A stretch of DNA of 64,000 nt from Protonemura montana (Eukaryota; Arthropoda; Insecta; Plecoptera; Nemouridae), in the NCBI GenBank assembly GCA_947568835.1, contig OX387605.1, forward strand, positions 24,927,775 through 24,991,774, written 5' to 3'. The translations under genes were made by a program, and so were the position numbers. The notes under the pieces are model-generated. The model worked only from the letters and a program-made list of their open reading frames with translations, did no database searches and had not been told where the DNA came from. Below are positions 50,259 to 63,040 of this stretch, one piece after another (positions within the stretch are counted from its first letter, which is position 1; each line of letters starts with the position of its first letter).

Positions 50259-53200
50259 CGCACTCCGAAGTTGCTCTACGCCAGTCGTTTCTTGCCAGCT
50301 CGGCCAGCTTCTTGTTTTTACGATAGCGATGTTAGAAGTTACGGAACACAGCGTCCTCTCAGTGCACCGAGTCTATGCTACTTTATTATCATGGCCGTTC
50401 GGCAGTTTAACCGTAATGCGCTCCGAGCGCCTTATTATAGATTCCTGCTGAATGTTCATTCCGCACTTTCATTGGTGCGCCGTTAAAATGCAGATTCCCC
50501 GCGCGAGAGCGCGACACTCGCGTTTCTTTGCCCTTTGCGTGCGCCCCGTCGCGACGGAGATGAGAGCGACCCCCGACGCGCGCTGATTATACCCGACGAC
50601 GACGACGACGTCGACGTCGAAACTCCTGCCGTTCGGCGGCATTCATTAACCCGCTTGGCGACGAGCCAGTGGCGCGATGAACTGCAATACCGCGGACGAA
50701 TGTCCGGGAGTTGCGTGGGTCTATACACTCCAACAAGCAAGATCTTTTGGAGGCTTGGACTACATTTGTGGTCTATCGGCAATTACTGCCTGGGAAAGTC
50801 GAGTGACGTCTGGGGAGGCTACCAATACCAATCTATAAATTACCTCAGCTCTTCTCAACGTTCAACCTCATACCTAACCACAATATGAACCGTTAATTTT
50901 AAAAAATCTTTTCCCAGGAACTTGAGATAGAAATTTAGACGTTAGAAGTAAGTAATGTCAATCAAAGATGCCAATCCTCCCGTCGCCTGCAAAAAGAAAG
51001 ACGAGTTACAAGCAGCTAAGAAATTGAGAAATAATTTCAAACAGGGTGTCAATTTCCACCTCTGGTGTCTAGGTCTGCAGATTCACTGCATAAAACGACT
51101 GAACGGACAGCGATCACGTGCAACTGACATCGGCACACCACCGTTCTTCACCCCTCATCGAGCACCGCTCACGTGGCCCTCACGCTCGTCACACTTTTCC
51201 ACGAGTTCCAATTAGTCGAGCACGTGTCACAACGGGGCACGCCATTTTCCACCTGCTTTCAATACCATACTGGTCACTGCACGATAATCCCTGCTGTGAA
51301 TGACAAGTGAATGGTGCTGGCTTGTTTTTTTCTCTGGAATATTTTGATGCTCAGAGCACACAATCGAACCATACCCGGGCTGCGAAATTGTGGCCAGGTC
51401 ATCGTTGCTTCTGTTTGGATCCAATCAGGATACAGATCTAAACCATGTTGTTCGAACGCTTAAAAAAAAACAGCATTTTATTTTAGGTCATTACTAAAGG
51501 CGGTGAACACGTTTGTGTTTTCTGGGGACTCCCGACTAGTCGAGTCAAGCTTGCCGTTGTGCCCGACCGTCGCAAAACTGTGTACTGAGTACCGACCTTT
51601 AGTTAAACCGCACAGCTTTGTAGGTCACTATTTCCAATTAGCGTTTTTGCTGACCTGGTCGCCGTGACATTATCTAAACGTTAAATTTATACTTTGTTGG
51701 CTTTCTGTGCTAAAACAAGTAACATGACTGGTAGAATTCAGCCACGCCAACCTGGCGCCTCCACTGTTTGGTCCTGGGAGTTGCAGATTGTTTCTTCGGG
51801 CAGGTGGGCTTAGCGCGCTACGTGTTCCAATACTACCGAAACACATGCAGCAAATCACCTCGCGCTGCGGCCCAGCTCGGAAGATTTATGCTCGCGAACA
51901 CTGCATAAGACAGTTTACTTTAATTGGCCGTTTAGCGCGTAATTTATCGCGCAATAAAATGATAAAATTGGTATAATTTCTGAAAATAAAATTGAGGTCA
52001 ACCACGAGTCGTCGTCTCCTGCTCACGGGGCGCTCCGCGTTGACGTCGAGTGCGCAAACACAGTGCAATTATCCTTTACTGCATCCCAGCATTGCACTAC
52101 TTTTTGTCGTCGTCGCATTCCATCCGCCAAAGTCGAGCTGGTTTCTTTGCGCTGCGTTGGGCAACGCCGGCGCTGTCGTGGATATCGCTGTGCGGAGACA
52201 TTCTCAACCATTCCAAGACGTCAACTTCTTGCTTAGACGAAGGCGATATGAAATATGGATGAATGTTTCCCCAAAGATATAGATTTGTCTGTCGAGCTTG
52301 TACGGCATCTCGCTATCCTCGCGGTACGCAGCGGCCCAGAATGGGGCTGGCGCCGAAGAAGAATCGTCCAGGATTTAATGGAAATGTATATATATATATA
52401 TACGCGAGAGAATAAAAATACTTGTGTACTTTCTTTCCAGTCATGCCAATGTTTATGTGCTCGCGCGAGAATGAGAAGAAATTCGTATAGTTATTTCCGC
52501 TTTTCTTTCTTCTATTTTTGTTGCGTTTTCGCGAACGCGAAATTTATGGGCGTCCATTCGCCGCTGCGAGTGTGTAACCCTCCGTGCTCGGGCATAAAAC
52601 ACAGCAAACCTTTGTTCTCCAAGCCGATGAAAATATATCTTCCTCGACGTCGCGCGCCCGGTTTCTTGCTCGACGCTGCCTGGGACCGATGCGACCGATG
52701 CGACATAAGCGTCCAGGGCTGAGAAACATTCATGACACTAGGCACTCTATAGCAGAGAAATAATAAATATTGACGCAAGTTATTCGGGCGCGCGATATTG
52801 AGAATCGCTCGCTGTCGGCTTTTTGCTGGTCATTCAAACACGCACAGCTCCTGGTAGCTGTGAAAGTATATCAAAGCGGGCTTTCCAGCCTTTGCCTGGC
52901 GCCGTAGACGCCGTCGCGTAAGCCGTTTTCGAAATGATTTTCCTAAGCCTGCCTTTGTGGACGTCGACACCGACGCCAGCGCGTTGTATCGGACGGCGTG
53001 AATTTAAGCCCCAGGCAACGAACGGTCACAAAAGCCGCCCCGGCTACCATGAGCGACCTATAATAACGCCATTGGTATTATAATTAGGAAAGCCTGGCTT
53101 TTCAATTGGATCGCAGAGGAACCGGATAGTAGTAGTGCTGCTCTGATTACTCGGCTCTCCGGCTCGATCTTATCCAACTTTTCCTCCACATATATATAGA

Positions 53201-54911
53201 TATATCAGCCCTGTGTCGGGCCACATTACGGGATCCGGTTTTCCCGGGGTCTCCGAGTAATATCAGGTAATATAGCAAAATGCTCAGCTGTTTTCCTCCA
53301 TCCATGCGACGGATATTATATTTCAAATCGTGTTTCTCGGTGAAGTCAGAGATCAGATGTCGCAGCGCCGTGGCCTGCGAAACGCCGACGTCGAAGCTCG
53401 GCCCGGGCTGGTATAATATTTCAATCATGTCTGCCGGCGACGCCCGTCGCGACGTCGACTGCCGACGTCGAAGAAGCCGAGTTCTTTTGCTTCGCGTCTC
53501 TTCGCATGGCACTCGAATCCCTCTCGGCGAAACGAGAGGCGACCGAGAAATACGCGAGATGGCGAATGAAAATCTGACGCGACGTTGAACTCGATTAGGA
53601 AATTGTTTCTAAATGGTCATACAATACTTTTACAATAATATGTTACTGGTAGGCGAGTTTTCCTTGTCTCGTTCCCTGATAGGGAGCAGTCACTAACCGA
53701 CCGGCGCCTTTTGCTCAATTATTTCCGTAGCTTCAATGAATACTCTCTGGCAGAAGTGAAACTTTTTTGACATTACGAGAAACGCCGCCCGCCCCGAGCG
53801 CCATCTCGTGCACGGCGAGCGAAACAAGCGGAAGTCAGCCCTCGCTGATTCTCTACACCCGTCTCTGCAGAGCGCGTTCAGAAATTAACCCCGATTTTGT
53901 TCGTCTTCAGATTCCCCAGCAAGGGTGATGATGAGGGGTGATGATGAGGGGGCGAGAGAATGCGAGGCTAATTGATCCACCGTGCGGTGAGCGTGTTTTT
54001 AATGAACGCGATTGAGGTGCTTCATCCTGTCGCCTTGGGCCGCCGACGTGGCGTCGCGAGCTGTTGGGTGGTGGTTGGGGCACGGAGGGGGAAGGGGTGT
54101 GCTGGGAAAGGCGCACGTACTTAGCAAGGGGCGATACGGCTTCCAAAGCAGCCCACTGAACGGCCACAGGCCCGGGTTCGGTTTCCCAAAGCTCTCTGTT
54201 TGTCCACTCACCTTGACACACGCCAAGCACCCACAGGTACGAGCCGAGGGTGATTAAAATCTTCACTCAATCTCGACCCCCTAGGAGTCAAAACAGGATG
54301 AAACATGAAAAGGAAATAAGCAAATACCCGTTTGTCGGTCTCCAACTTGTCGAATACAAAAGAAGGATACGAATAGAGGATTACATTCACTTGGGTTAAT
54401 GTAGTTTGTGACATCAACTTTGCTGTACACTTCCAGCTTGTGATTGAAAGTAACCGAGCTTCGTAGATACGTTACCATTACTCGTCGATAAGTTTCTGCG
54501 TACTTACTTGAGACGATTTCTTTGAATCGAGCGGAGCTTATGGAAGTTTGCTCTCTCTCTCTTTCTCTGTCCCTCTCTCACAGAGCACGGTAGACGCTAG
54601 TTGAAGTTTGTGAAAAGAACCGTGCGCTTTGGTGTTCCAATCTCCGTCCAAAACACTCGTCACTACACTTGACGATGGACGCGCGCGCGGCGGCCGCGGG
54701 AAACGAACAAACTAAATCTTATTGCAAGTTTCCCGAAATCATAACTTTTAAATTGGCTCCGAACATTGCGAAGAAATACGCTCGTTTGAAATCAACTGAG
54801 AAATACGTCGCTCGCCACGAATTGCGTTTGTTTTCTTTTTTCTCTTCCTACTTCCACCACCGTGCGTTCCGCTTGCGGTGCAAAGTTTGCTTGAATGAGT
54901 CCTGGCCCCCG

Positions 54912-54971
54912 ACCTGGCCCTGGATCTGGCCCTGGATCTGGCCCTGAATTTGGTCCTGGATCTGGTCCTGG
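54912..54971. repeat. 12-bp minisatellite (CTGGCCCTGGAT)
   Basis: About five units of CTGGCCCTGGAT with C/T and G/A substitutions. Because the unit is a multiple of three, a minus-strand frame reads PGPDPGP-type or arginine-rich repeats. There are no splice sites or flanking coding sequence to support an exon, so I treat it as a minisatellite. Confidence 0.8.
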
Positions 54972-57332
54972 CGGCCAAACGACTCTCGCGGCCAGCACTC
55001 GTCTAGGGCAATAAAGTTTATTTCAGGCCGGATATCGGCGCTATTGTGCTGCTGCGACTCGCGCAGGAAGCTCCGACCGTCTCCGCGGCGGTTTCTTATC
55101 CTCGGCAACAGCGGTTGCACCAGTGCCACGTCGATGTGTGCTCGCCTCGCGTCGCTTAATGGCGCCCGATGATTAATAGCCGCTTTTCTCTAGCTTTCCT
55201 TTTACTTCTTGTTTCTTTCCAGCGAGGAAACTGCGCGCTGTTGCTCAATTACTCTGCCGGCGTCGCCAGCTATTATGATGTTGTGTGCATGGCAGTGGTG
55301 CGGGTAGTTATGCGGTTCTCTCTCTCTCTTTGATCTGATAAACGGAATATTATTACTGCCGACAATTCTTTTTTGGGGCGTTTTAGCAAATAAACGATCG
55401 CCGTCGTTTTATGAAGAGCTTTTGTTGCATGTGTTGCGCGATTTAGAGCGATTTAAGTCTTGCGTCGCCCAAAATCTGTACACGAATTGCTTCGCATGGA
55501 CTTAAAGCCCGGCGAATAGAATGGGTGGTCGCCCAAAGTGCACCTCTGGCTTAGTTAGGGGGCTGCTGTAACGGCACGAGCTGCCCGTCCAGGTTTATTA
55601 CAACTTTTAAGTGGTTGCCGTACAGCTAGTAATTTTCTTGTACCGACAAGGGGCACGGAGTCTTGTTTCGCGAGAGAGTCCGGGGAGGCTAAATCAGAAA
55701 GTGTGTACGTGGCAAACTAGACGTTTTATTGCTAATACAACGGTTCGGCTTCTTTATGCATTTTAAGCTAATAATTTCCGTTCAGCTTAATTACATTTTT
55801 TTATTTTTAATGAGCCATTGATGTTTTTCCTTGGTCTTTCATCCTCTCATTATGCATTGAACTGAGACTTAGATAGCGAAGCTGCGAAGTAGCAATCAAA
55901 GAGGGAAAAGCAAGCTCTTTCCTCGCTAGATTTCGTAAAGATAATGGGTAATATTCATCATGCGCGGGTCTTTGTAACTAAATGCCTGCGTGTATAGAAC
56001 GTAGGGATTAGCAAGCCTTTTCGAGCCCGCTAATCACATTGTTTCCCTACTCAGCCTCCCAGAGATCCCGTGCAATATTCATCGAAGCGTACTGGTGTTT
56101 TGCACCACGGCTTACACCGTTACACAGGCCCGACGCGATGTGTAATAACTTTGCTATCGTTTATTTCGCCGGCGAAATCCCCTCAATTTTTCAAGGATTA
56201 TTCAAGCGCTTCGATGCGTACCGAAAAACGACAGGTCAACTTTAGTTGCTGCGGGTTAAAAACGCGTTCCGCTGCCACTCGGTAGACCACCGTCCAGAAC
56301 TTGTTCACTAACTTCTACATTCGGGAAAACATTGCGCGCCGTGGTTCTTGTCTTCAAAACCACACTTTTATGTCAAAACACAGTCAGAGACATATTTTGA
56401 AAGTTTTTCAGCACGAACCCTTTCTCTTACCATATCCACCTCAGTTACAATACTCAATTTAAGCTCTTTTATCGCCTTTTTTGTCTTTCTCATCTCTTTC
56501 TATCTCCCTTTTGTGGTGCTGAAAATTGGAGAAAATTAGATTCCAACCACGATGAGACCTAACTTTATCTTCTGTTCGCATTTCATTGCATCCTGCCATT
56601 GCAGAGTTTCCGTGCCCTCCGTCATGAACGGCATCCCCCCGGTGACCCACGCAAGGTTCGCGTGCTCTTTGTACCTTCCTGCACTCGTGCGGCCTCGCTT
56701 TGTTTGACTTGCCACCGGCTGACAACCTCCGAGCACCCCGCCGAGCCAACGATACCTGTTGGCGGCCCGCCACCAGATCGAGAGGCTTGCTGATCGCTAG
56801 TTGCAATTAATGACGCATCGCGTGTCCTCGCGTGGGCGCCACCGTGCTAATTTCAACGCCCGCCCTTGTGCTGAACGCTACCACAGAACAAGAAAGAAAA
56901 AAAAACTAACGGCTAATTTATGGCGATTTTTTCCTAAAGCTTTTATCGTAATACGCGATGCTTCTTTCTCGCTCTTTTCATTATTTTTATCCAATTAATG
57001 GAGCATTGTGAAGTGAGATAATACGAGAGAGAGAAAAACTATAGGTGCACCGTACACTAATACCAAGCGTATGCTATTCTCGTCCGGTTAATCTGCTATG
57101 CATAAGCCAGAGCGTGCAGTGTCAAACGGAAATTGGAATAATTCTCGACGAGTCCGTCCCGTGGCATGTCGGCGCCGTTGTGCAGGATAACGACGCGTTG
57201 CTCGACGATTTATCGTTGACGACCGGAGGTAGATCAGTCCGTTAGGTCGGGTTTTAACGGGGGGTTCTTTGCTCGTTATGCACTACGTGCGCGTTGTGTC
57301 TGCCATGACGCTAGATGCATACATGCTGGAAG

Positions 57333-57757
57333 CGTTGAGTGTAGGTTCTAGGTAGAGGAACAACGTCAATGTTACAGTCTCTGCGTGAAAGATGACCGCA
57401 AAATGACCACCTTACCGAAAAAAATGCAGAGTACCGTAACATCACGTTGAGTGGAGCCACTGTCGTATGAAATTTAATTTCGATATTTATAGTAGGTTAC
57501 TCGCTTTTTAATATTGTTACATGTATATCAATCGTTGAGGTAAACATTGAAGGAGATTTTTTTGAGCATGAAAAGTCTCAAAAGCGAGTTAACCTACGAG
57601 AAATATTGAAATTAAATTTCATACGACAGTGGCTCCACTTAACGTGATGTTCCGCTACTCTGCATTTTTGTCGGTAAGGTAGTCATTTGGCGGCCATCTT
57701 TCACGCAGAGACTGTAACATTGACGTTGAAACTCTACCTAGAACCTACACTCAACCG
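57333..57757. mobile_element. 425-bp foldback element (MITE-like)
   Basis: The two halves are near-perfect reverse complements. The left arm starts CGTTGAGTGTAGGTTCTAGG and runs through CAATGTTACAGTCTCTGCGT, AGTGGAGCCACTGTCGTATG and AAATTTAATTT. The right arm carries the same blocks in reverse order and ends CCTAGAACCTACACTCAACCG. TGGAAG lies immediately outside both ends (57327-57332 and 57758-57763), a possible 6-bp target-site duplication. The central 120 bases or so are less symmetric. No open frame of interest lies inside, so it is a non-autonomous foldback or MITE. The superfamily cannot be assigned without other copies. Confidence 0.75.
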
Positions 57758-59202
57758 TGGAAGTGTGTCGCCCGAATGTTGTTAAAGTTCCAGACTGAAT
57801 TTTCAAACTTCACGACGTGGTCTCGATACCCTGAAGTTAAAATGCACTGTGCTGGGTCTTGTTTTGGGCATATGACTATTCTTGCTGACAAATAGCCGTT
57901 GCTTTTCGGAAGAACGGGTTGATCATAAGAGTATTTCCTTGGGGTAAACCGTCCTACGATAGAGACTTATCGGTGGTCCCATGGTCTCTGCGATATCATG
58001 ATCTAATGGTCCCATCCTAAACATCCGATCTGCCACCGAGGGTAGTAAAGACTCTGGCCCAGATTCCGATGACACATGAGTTATCATTCCGATTGTGCGT
58101 TGTTGCCGTTCCAGAATTGTAGCTCGCATACGGAACCGAGCATCCCGACGCCGAAACGCATTCCCGGCCGAGTGGCAATCCTGTTGAATGACGTCGCGAC
58201 GGATGACCCGTTCGACGTCGCGACGCTTTTTGCGTATAACGCATTGAAGTTTCATACGCAGTGGTTTTGCCCGCACTCTGCCGCTCGCCTGAAATTATAC
58301 GACCCCAGGACGAATCGCAACGGGCTAAAAGATTGTAGTTTTATCGCAAAAAATCTTGATATTCTGGAAGCTCTACATTCGATCTTTTAGACATATGAAT
58401 ATATTTCAGTTGGAAAATTTGATGGAATTTTTTTATGCGATCATTTACGAGAAACGAATAAAGAGAAATAGCGAAATTTTAATACGGTTTACCAGCTCTC
58501 CGACAATATTGCAATTGCTAGTTTGAAAAGCGTCGGGCAGTAAAAAACTTTTGATGGCATGCAAGCTACATTTATAGAGCAATGCAGTAGAGGCGGTCGG
58601 TCTACATTGTTTCCTTTTACGATACCTTAAAATAATTTCCATTGGACGTTTATTTCCAACGATGACCATTCCGTAGGATGCTACGGCAGTGCACGAGATA
58701 CGCAATTAAGATACCATAGCCGCATCGTAAAACACATATAAAGCATTTAACAATAAAATAATAAACTAACAGATTTAATCAAGAGCCGCGATCAGCGCGT
58801 CTCGATAAAGCCGGAGCAAGCAAGAATATAGAATCGCAAGTCTTACAAAGTGGCAACATTGCAGCTCTGTGCGATCGACGGCAAGAATCGGCGGGCAGCC
58901 TCCGAACTATCGTCCACAAATCACAGCGCTGCTGCAGAACGCGTTCGCCAAGGAAAAATTGAATCGTTAGGCTCATTGTTTTTGCATTTGCCGCTGATTT
59001 ATACCGATTCGATTGGTCGATCGCTCTCAACGCGAGGCGGCGGTGGCGGTACGCCCGATTACCCGATTACCTTATTACCTGCGTCGTGCATTATGCAGTC
59101 ACATCTAGCAAAGCCCTCGGACAAGTGATGTCATGAAGACAGATGGCCACGCGAGCTCGCGTTCGCGATATGGACACTTAACACTGGAAACTGTAAGGCG
59201 CA

Positions 59203-59707
59203 CTCGTGTAATACTGGTGTAATACTGGTGTAATACTGGTGTAATACTGGTGTAATACTGGTGTAATACTGGTGTAATACTGGTGTAATACTGGTGTAAT
59301 ACTGGTGTAATACTGGTGTAATACTGGTGTAATACTGGTGTAATACTGGTGTAATACTGGTGTAATACTGGTGTAATACTGGTGTAATACTGGTGTAATA
59401 CTGGTGTAATACTGGTGTAATACTGGTGTAATACTGGTGTAATACTGGTGTAATACTGGTGTAATACTGGTGTAATACTGGTGTAATACTGGTGTAATAC
59501 TGGTGTAATACTGGTGTAATACTGGTGTAATACTGGTGTAATACTGGTATAATACTCGTGTAATACTGGTGTAATACTGGTGTAATACTGGTGTAATACT
59601 GGTGTAATACTGGTGTAATACTGGTGTAATACTGGTGTAATACTGGTGTAATACTGGTGTAATACTGGTGTAATACTGGTGTAATACTGGTGTAATACTG
59701 GTGTAAC
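59203..59707. repeat. 11-bp minisatellite, about 46 copies
   Basis: The unit TACTGGTGTAA is repeated head to tail with very few changes. The first unit reads ACTCGTGTAAT. A second ACTCGTGTAAT, next to a unit with TATAA instead of TGTAA, occurs near 59543-59563. The reuse of the same edge variant inside the array suggests expansion by internal duplication. Because 11 is not a multiple of 3, each minus-strand frame reads the same 11-residue cycle (YYTSITPVLHQ) without stops, which explains a 202-codon open frame here. It is not evidence for a gene. Confidence 0.95.
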
Positions 59708-59709
59708 TG

Positions 59710-62700
59710 CAGCCAGAACGTCAGACTGTGCATGGCCATGTTTTACAACAACGCAAAGTTATCTGCCATGCGGGCGGTTTAGCAACTCATGTTGCAATTG
59801 GTTTTGTTAACATCGTTGCTACTAAGTACCTATTTGCGTGCGTTGCCCCAAACATTTTACAAAATCTACACATTTTTTAACTCGGCCATTTATTTATAGG
59901 TACGCCACTTAAAATAAAACAGATTGGCATAAAATAAATGTTTCAATTTTATGTGTATATCTATTATGTTATAATAGCACTAATATAATCTTACCTTATT
60001 ATCGAAATGTGAAGTACCCATTCGGTCCAAACTACTTCCTTGCACATGGCGTCCGCAGACCACGCCCGTCCCCAACGCGCTGATAGGGACCGCCGTGTCC
60101 CGAGACCGGCGTCCCATGCCCCATCCCGTCCCAAGCCATCCCGACGAAGACACAACACGACGCCAATCAACTTGATGGCCGGCACAGATTTAACGTCACG
60201 ACGCCGCGTGCGATATGCCGAGCCTCGTCGACGTCGTAAAACCGTTTTACGACGCGCGGCGGACACAGATTCCACCGACGTTTGCCATTCGGACGCCGAC
60301 GTCGCTGCGAGACGAGGGTAGACACGCGTTGCGAGTACGTACACTCTCTGTACACTGTATGTACGCTGTTGCGTTGAAAGGGTATCATTATAAATGGAAT
60401 TAGAGGCGTATTCACGTAGTGCTAAGGCTGACTGGTAATTAAAATGGTGAAGCGAGCTCGACGACGCCGGTATGCCATCGTCACGACGCTTGGCTTGAAG
60501 TGTAATGCATCTTATGTGCTCGCTGCGTGCACGAACTGTGTCTGGCTTTGTGTATCTTCATGGAGTTGATTCAATTTCGTGTCTGTACCATGCCGAACGC
60601 CGTGCAGCTATATGTGCTTGGAAATATCGTCGAAGATCGTCACCGCCGTCGGGTTTAAGAGTTGAAGCTTTGAAAAAACACGGCATCGTGGGCAGGTACT
60701 TATAAATTGAAAACACGGCCCAATGGGAGGTCGCCGCACGAGGGCAGAGGTAATTATTGTGAGATGCGCCATAAAGCATAATACATTTCCATAATATGTC
60801 ACTCTAATTGGATTGCTTGATAAAATATTAAAGAAGCTTCATCGTCAGTTGTATGGAGGTATTCCACTGGCGAAACAGCAAACACATCTAGCGCATCAGA
60901 GATAAAGTATATTTTTGTGTTTCTCGACGCCGACGTCGACGAAGGCGTATTCCCAGTGCGACGCGAGAGACCAGAAGTGCACTCGAGCATTGACGTCGGC
61001 GTCGGGACGCTCGACACCAGACGCCGACGCCGGGTCTAATGACGCGACATATAAAGTTATTACTTTTAATACATCGACGCCAGACGAGCAGGTGGTAGTG
61101 GATGCCTCGGTGTGAGAGTGCAAACCGTCTTTACTGTCTCCATTGTTCAGATCAGGATCAGGTCTTGGCCTGTCCTGGTCGCGGACAGTGGAAGGCAGAA
61201 TTAGCAAGGCCAGTAGTCAAGAACGCCAACGTCTGTCAGAGCGTTGCTCTGAACTTGAACATTTGGTTTTACAATCCTTGGAATAGCTTTGTATATACTA
61301 ACTGTTGTATCTCATGCACCCTTCTAATTCTAGCTCATGAGCTAGAGGATATTTGTCCCTGGGCTGACTTTAGTCTGAAAGAGGGGGTAGATATTTTGTG
61401 GATTTCTGAACTTAAATTAATTAAATAATCATAAATGACATAATATTTTCGGTGAAGATATCTTAAATTTAGTTTCGGGCCAGGTGGCTCTTTATCCCAA
61501 TGACAACTCCCACATACACGCCAACTAGATGTTTCTATACCAGTTAATATGTCGGAATGCAAGACCTTTGGGCGCCGCGACGCCCCGAGCGGTGACACAC
61601 CTGTGCGACGTTGACGTCTTCGTCCCGTGACGCGAGCAGTGTTGCTGGCGCGCTGCCAGTGCTGCATCAGGGCGTCGGGCCAGGCGCTGGCCAACGTGCA
61701 GCGTACTCGACCCAGTTGTTGCGAGGGAAATGCAAAGTCTTCTCTGCGATGGTCTAAATCGCAGAGGTGAGCCACTCCAAGTCGCCGTCTACCCTGAGTG
61801 ATGATATAAACGAAGAGTGCGCGGTGAAAAATTACGATCCTTTCCAATTAGAAGATCTTGCGTAGAAGACAGCGAGCTCGGCGCGAGAAGTGAATTAAAG
61901 TGGGAAATTACTTTTGATGGTTATGATACATAATGTAGCATTATGCGGAGTAAAAACTTAATTGATATCGCTGCGCCCTCTCTCGTGGCATAATTACTAA
62001 GTTAATTATAAGAGAGTAGCATATTTCACTGCGCGTTTCACGGCTGGCGCCAGCTGCATTTTATAAAGAATACGTTTGCTTCTTTAACTCACTGTGTGCT
62101 CTAAAATGACTTCAGGTAATGGCGGTGATGATAACAAGATGGCCGCTTTGGCCTCATGCGCGGTGTTGCAAAATTCGGTCTCCGCTACATTGCATTTCAA
62201 GCTGTGACATTCGTTTCGAAGCGCCAACACCGCACTAACTCGAAGCACGACTCGTTGCACCAAACTCTGCACCAACCAAATCTATTCAAATGCTAATTAC
62301 ACCTTCGTTATTTAGAATTAAGCCACGTCGGGTTTATTCAGCTATACAGGGTGTTTGTATACACCAGTACCTAGTATATAGTATATACATAGCGTACTTG
62401 TTATTCCTTTTATTAGCGAAGCACATTGTGAATTCATTACTTGCGTTATTACTTGAGACGTACATTAAATGATCCGTATACATTTTCTTTCCAGTTTTCC
62501 CTCTGCTAATTACAAGTTAGACGCGTTTTCCGTTAGCACGCTCGACGGATTACGACCGCGTTAAGCAGGTTCATTCAAATTCATCGCGTTTCCTTCATGC
62601 GCTTGGTGCTTGCACCCTTGGCTTGCACCCTGCCGACAAACAGTCCATGAAGGGTGCCACCGGATCGACCAATGGCCGAAAGACTCACAAAAAAATCATC

Positions 62701-62780
62701 GTGTCTCATTTATCATACGACGGTAAACGTTTTGGTCAATCGAATTACTGCATTTTGTGTGCTGGAAAGAACGATGCATT
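59710..62780. other. Non-coding stretch between minisatellite and inverted repeat
   Basis: No supported gene. GACG/GTCG-rich blocks occur at 60120-60320 and 60925-61040. A 170-codon minus-strand frame at 61335-61847 has no recognisable domain. An acceptor-like CTTTCCAG at 62494 leads to a stop after eight codons. Confidence 0.45.
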
Positions 62781-62870
62781 AGGAAAAACTATTTGAAATG
62801 GGTTTTGAATGCTAAGTAAAGAGCTACTAAATTTCCCGACGTTTCGCAACATATACTAGTTACTTCTTAA
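62781..62870 (-). mobile_element. Hammerhead-like dispersed repeat, copy 3 (inverted)
   Basis: Read on the minus strand, this segment repeats the core and body of the family: AAGAAGTAAC, loop TAGTATAT, GTTGCGAAACGTCGGG, then AAATTTAGTAGCTCTTTAC and TAGCATTCAAAACCC. It faces the copy starting at 62888 head to head with a short spacer, so together they form a palindrome of about 200 bases. The stem pair GTAAC/GTTGC contains one G-T wobble compared with copies 1 and 2. The CTGANGA box has decayed to TTAAGA. Confidence 0.5.
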
Positions 62871-62887
62871 GTTAACTTTTTAGTTAC

Positions 62888-63040
62888 CCTTGAAGAAGTA
62901 ACTAGTATATGTTGCGAAACGTCGGGAAATTTAGTAGCCCTTTACTTGGCATTCAAAACCCTTTTTAAAATAGTTTTTCTTAAAACTAGTGCTAAGTTTA
63001 CATCAAGTAGACATGAGTCTAAAAACCATCATAACGATGC
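62888..63040 (+). mobile_element. Hammerhead-like dispersed repeat, copy 4
   Basis: The core is CCCTTGAAGAAGTAAC, TAGTATAT, GTTGCGAAACGTCGGG, followed by the family body GTAGCCCTTTACTTGGCATT, AAATAGTTTTTCTTAAAAC and AAGTAGACATGAGTCTAAA. It is the longest right flank, ending at about 63040 where similarity with copy 1 stops. Stem I can form here: CCC before the first box pairs with GGG after CGTC, followed by a mismatch and further A-T pairs. It is inverted relative to the copy at 62781. Confidence 0.5.

Larger units (their letters stand above)
49570..57330. other. Presumed intron or intergenic stretch downstream of the exon
   Basis: Acceptor-like sites at 52440, 53910 and 55222 were read in the phase required by the donor at 49213. 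Each open stretch meets a stop without a good donor, so no partner exon is supported. The stretch holds a poly-G tract, a TA microsatellite and the 12-bp minisatellite. Confidence 0.45.

Noticed and set aside
52425-52500. Acceptor-like TTCTTTCCAG at 52440 as the next exon
   Set aside because: In the phase required by the donor at 49213 it reaches a stop after about 17 codons without a good donor.
54748-54998. Collagen-like or arginine-rich peptide on the minus strand
   Set aside because: It comes from the 12-bp minisatellite, whose length is a multiple of three; the flanks are not coding-like.
55201-55290. Acceptor-like GTTTCTTTCCAG at 55222 as the next exon
   Set aside because: The frame in the needed phase stops after about 18 codons with no donor before it.
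59203-59707. CRISPR array
   Set aside because: The 11-bp units are contiguous with no spacers, and the window is eukaryotic.
59131-59739. 202-codon minus-strand open frame with an 11-residue repeat
   Set aside because: It is produced entirely by the 11-bp minisatellite, which is stop-free in all minus-strand frames; no splice sites or unique coding sequence flank it.
61335-61847. 170-codon minus-strand open frame
   Set aside because: No recognisable motif, mixed basic composition typical of random GC-rich frames, and no splice support.
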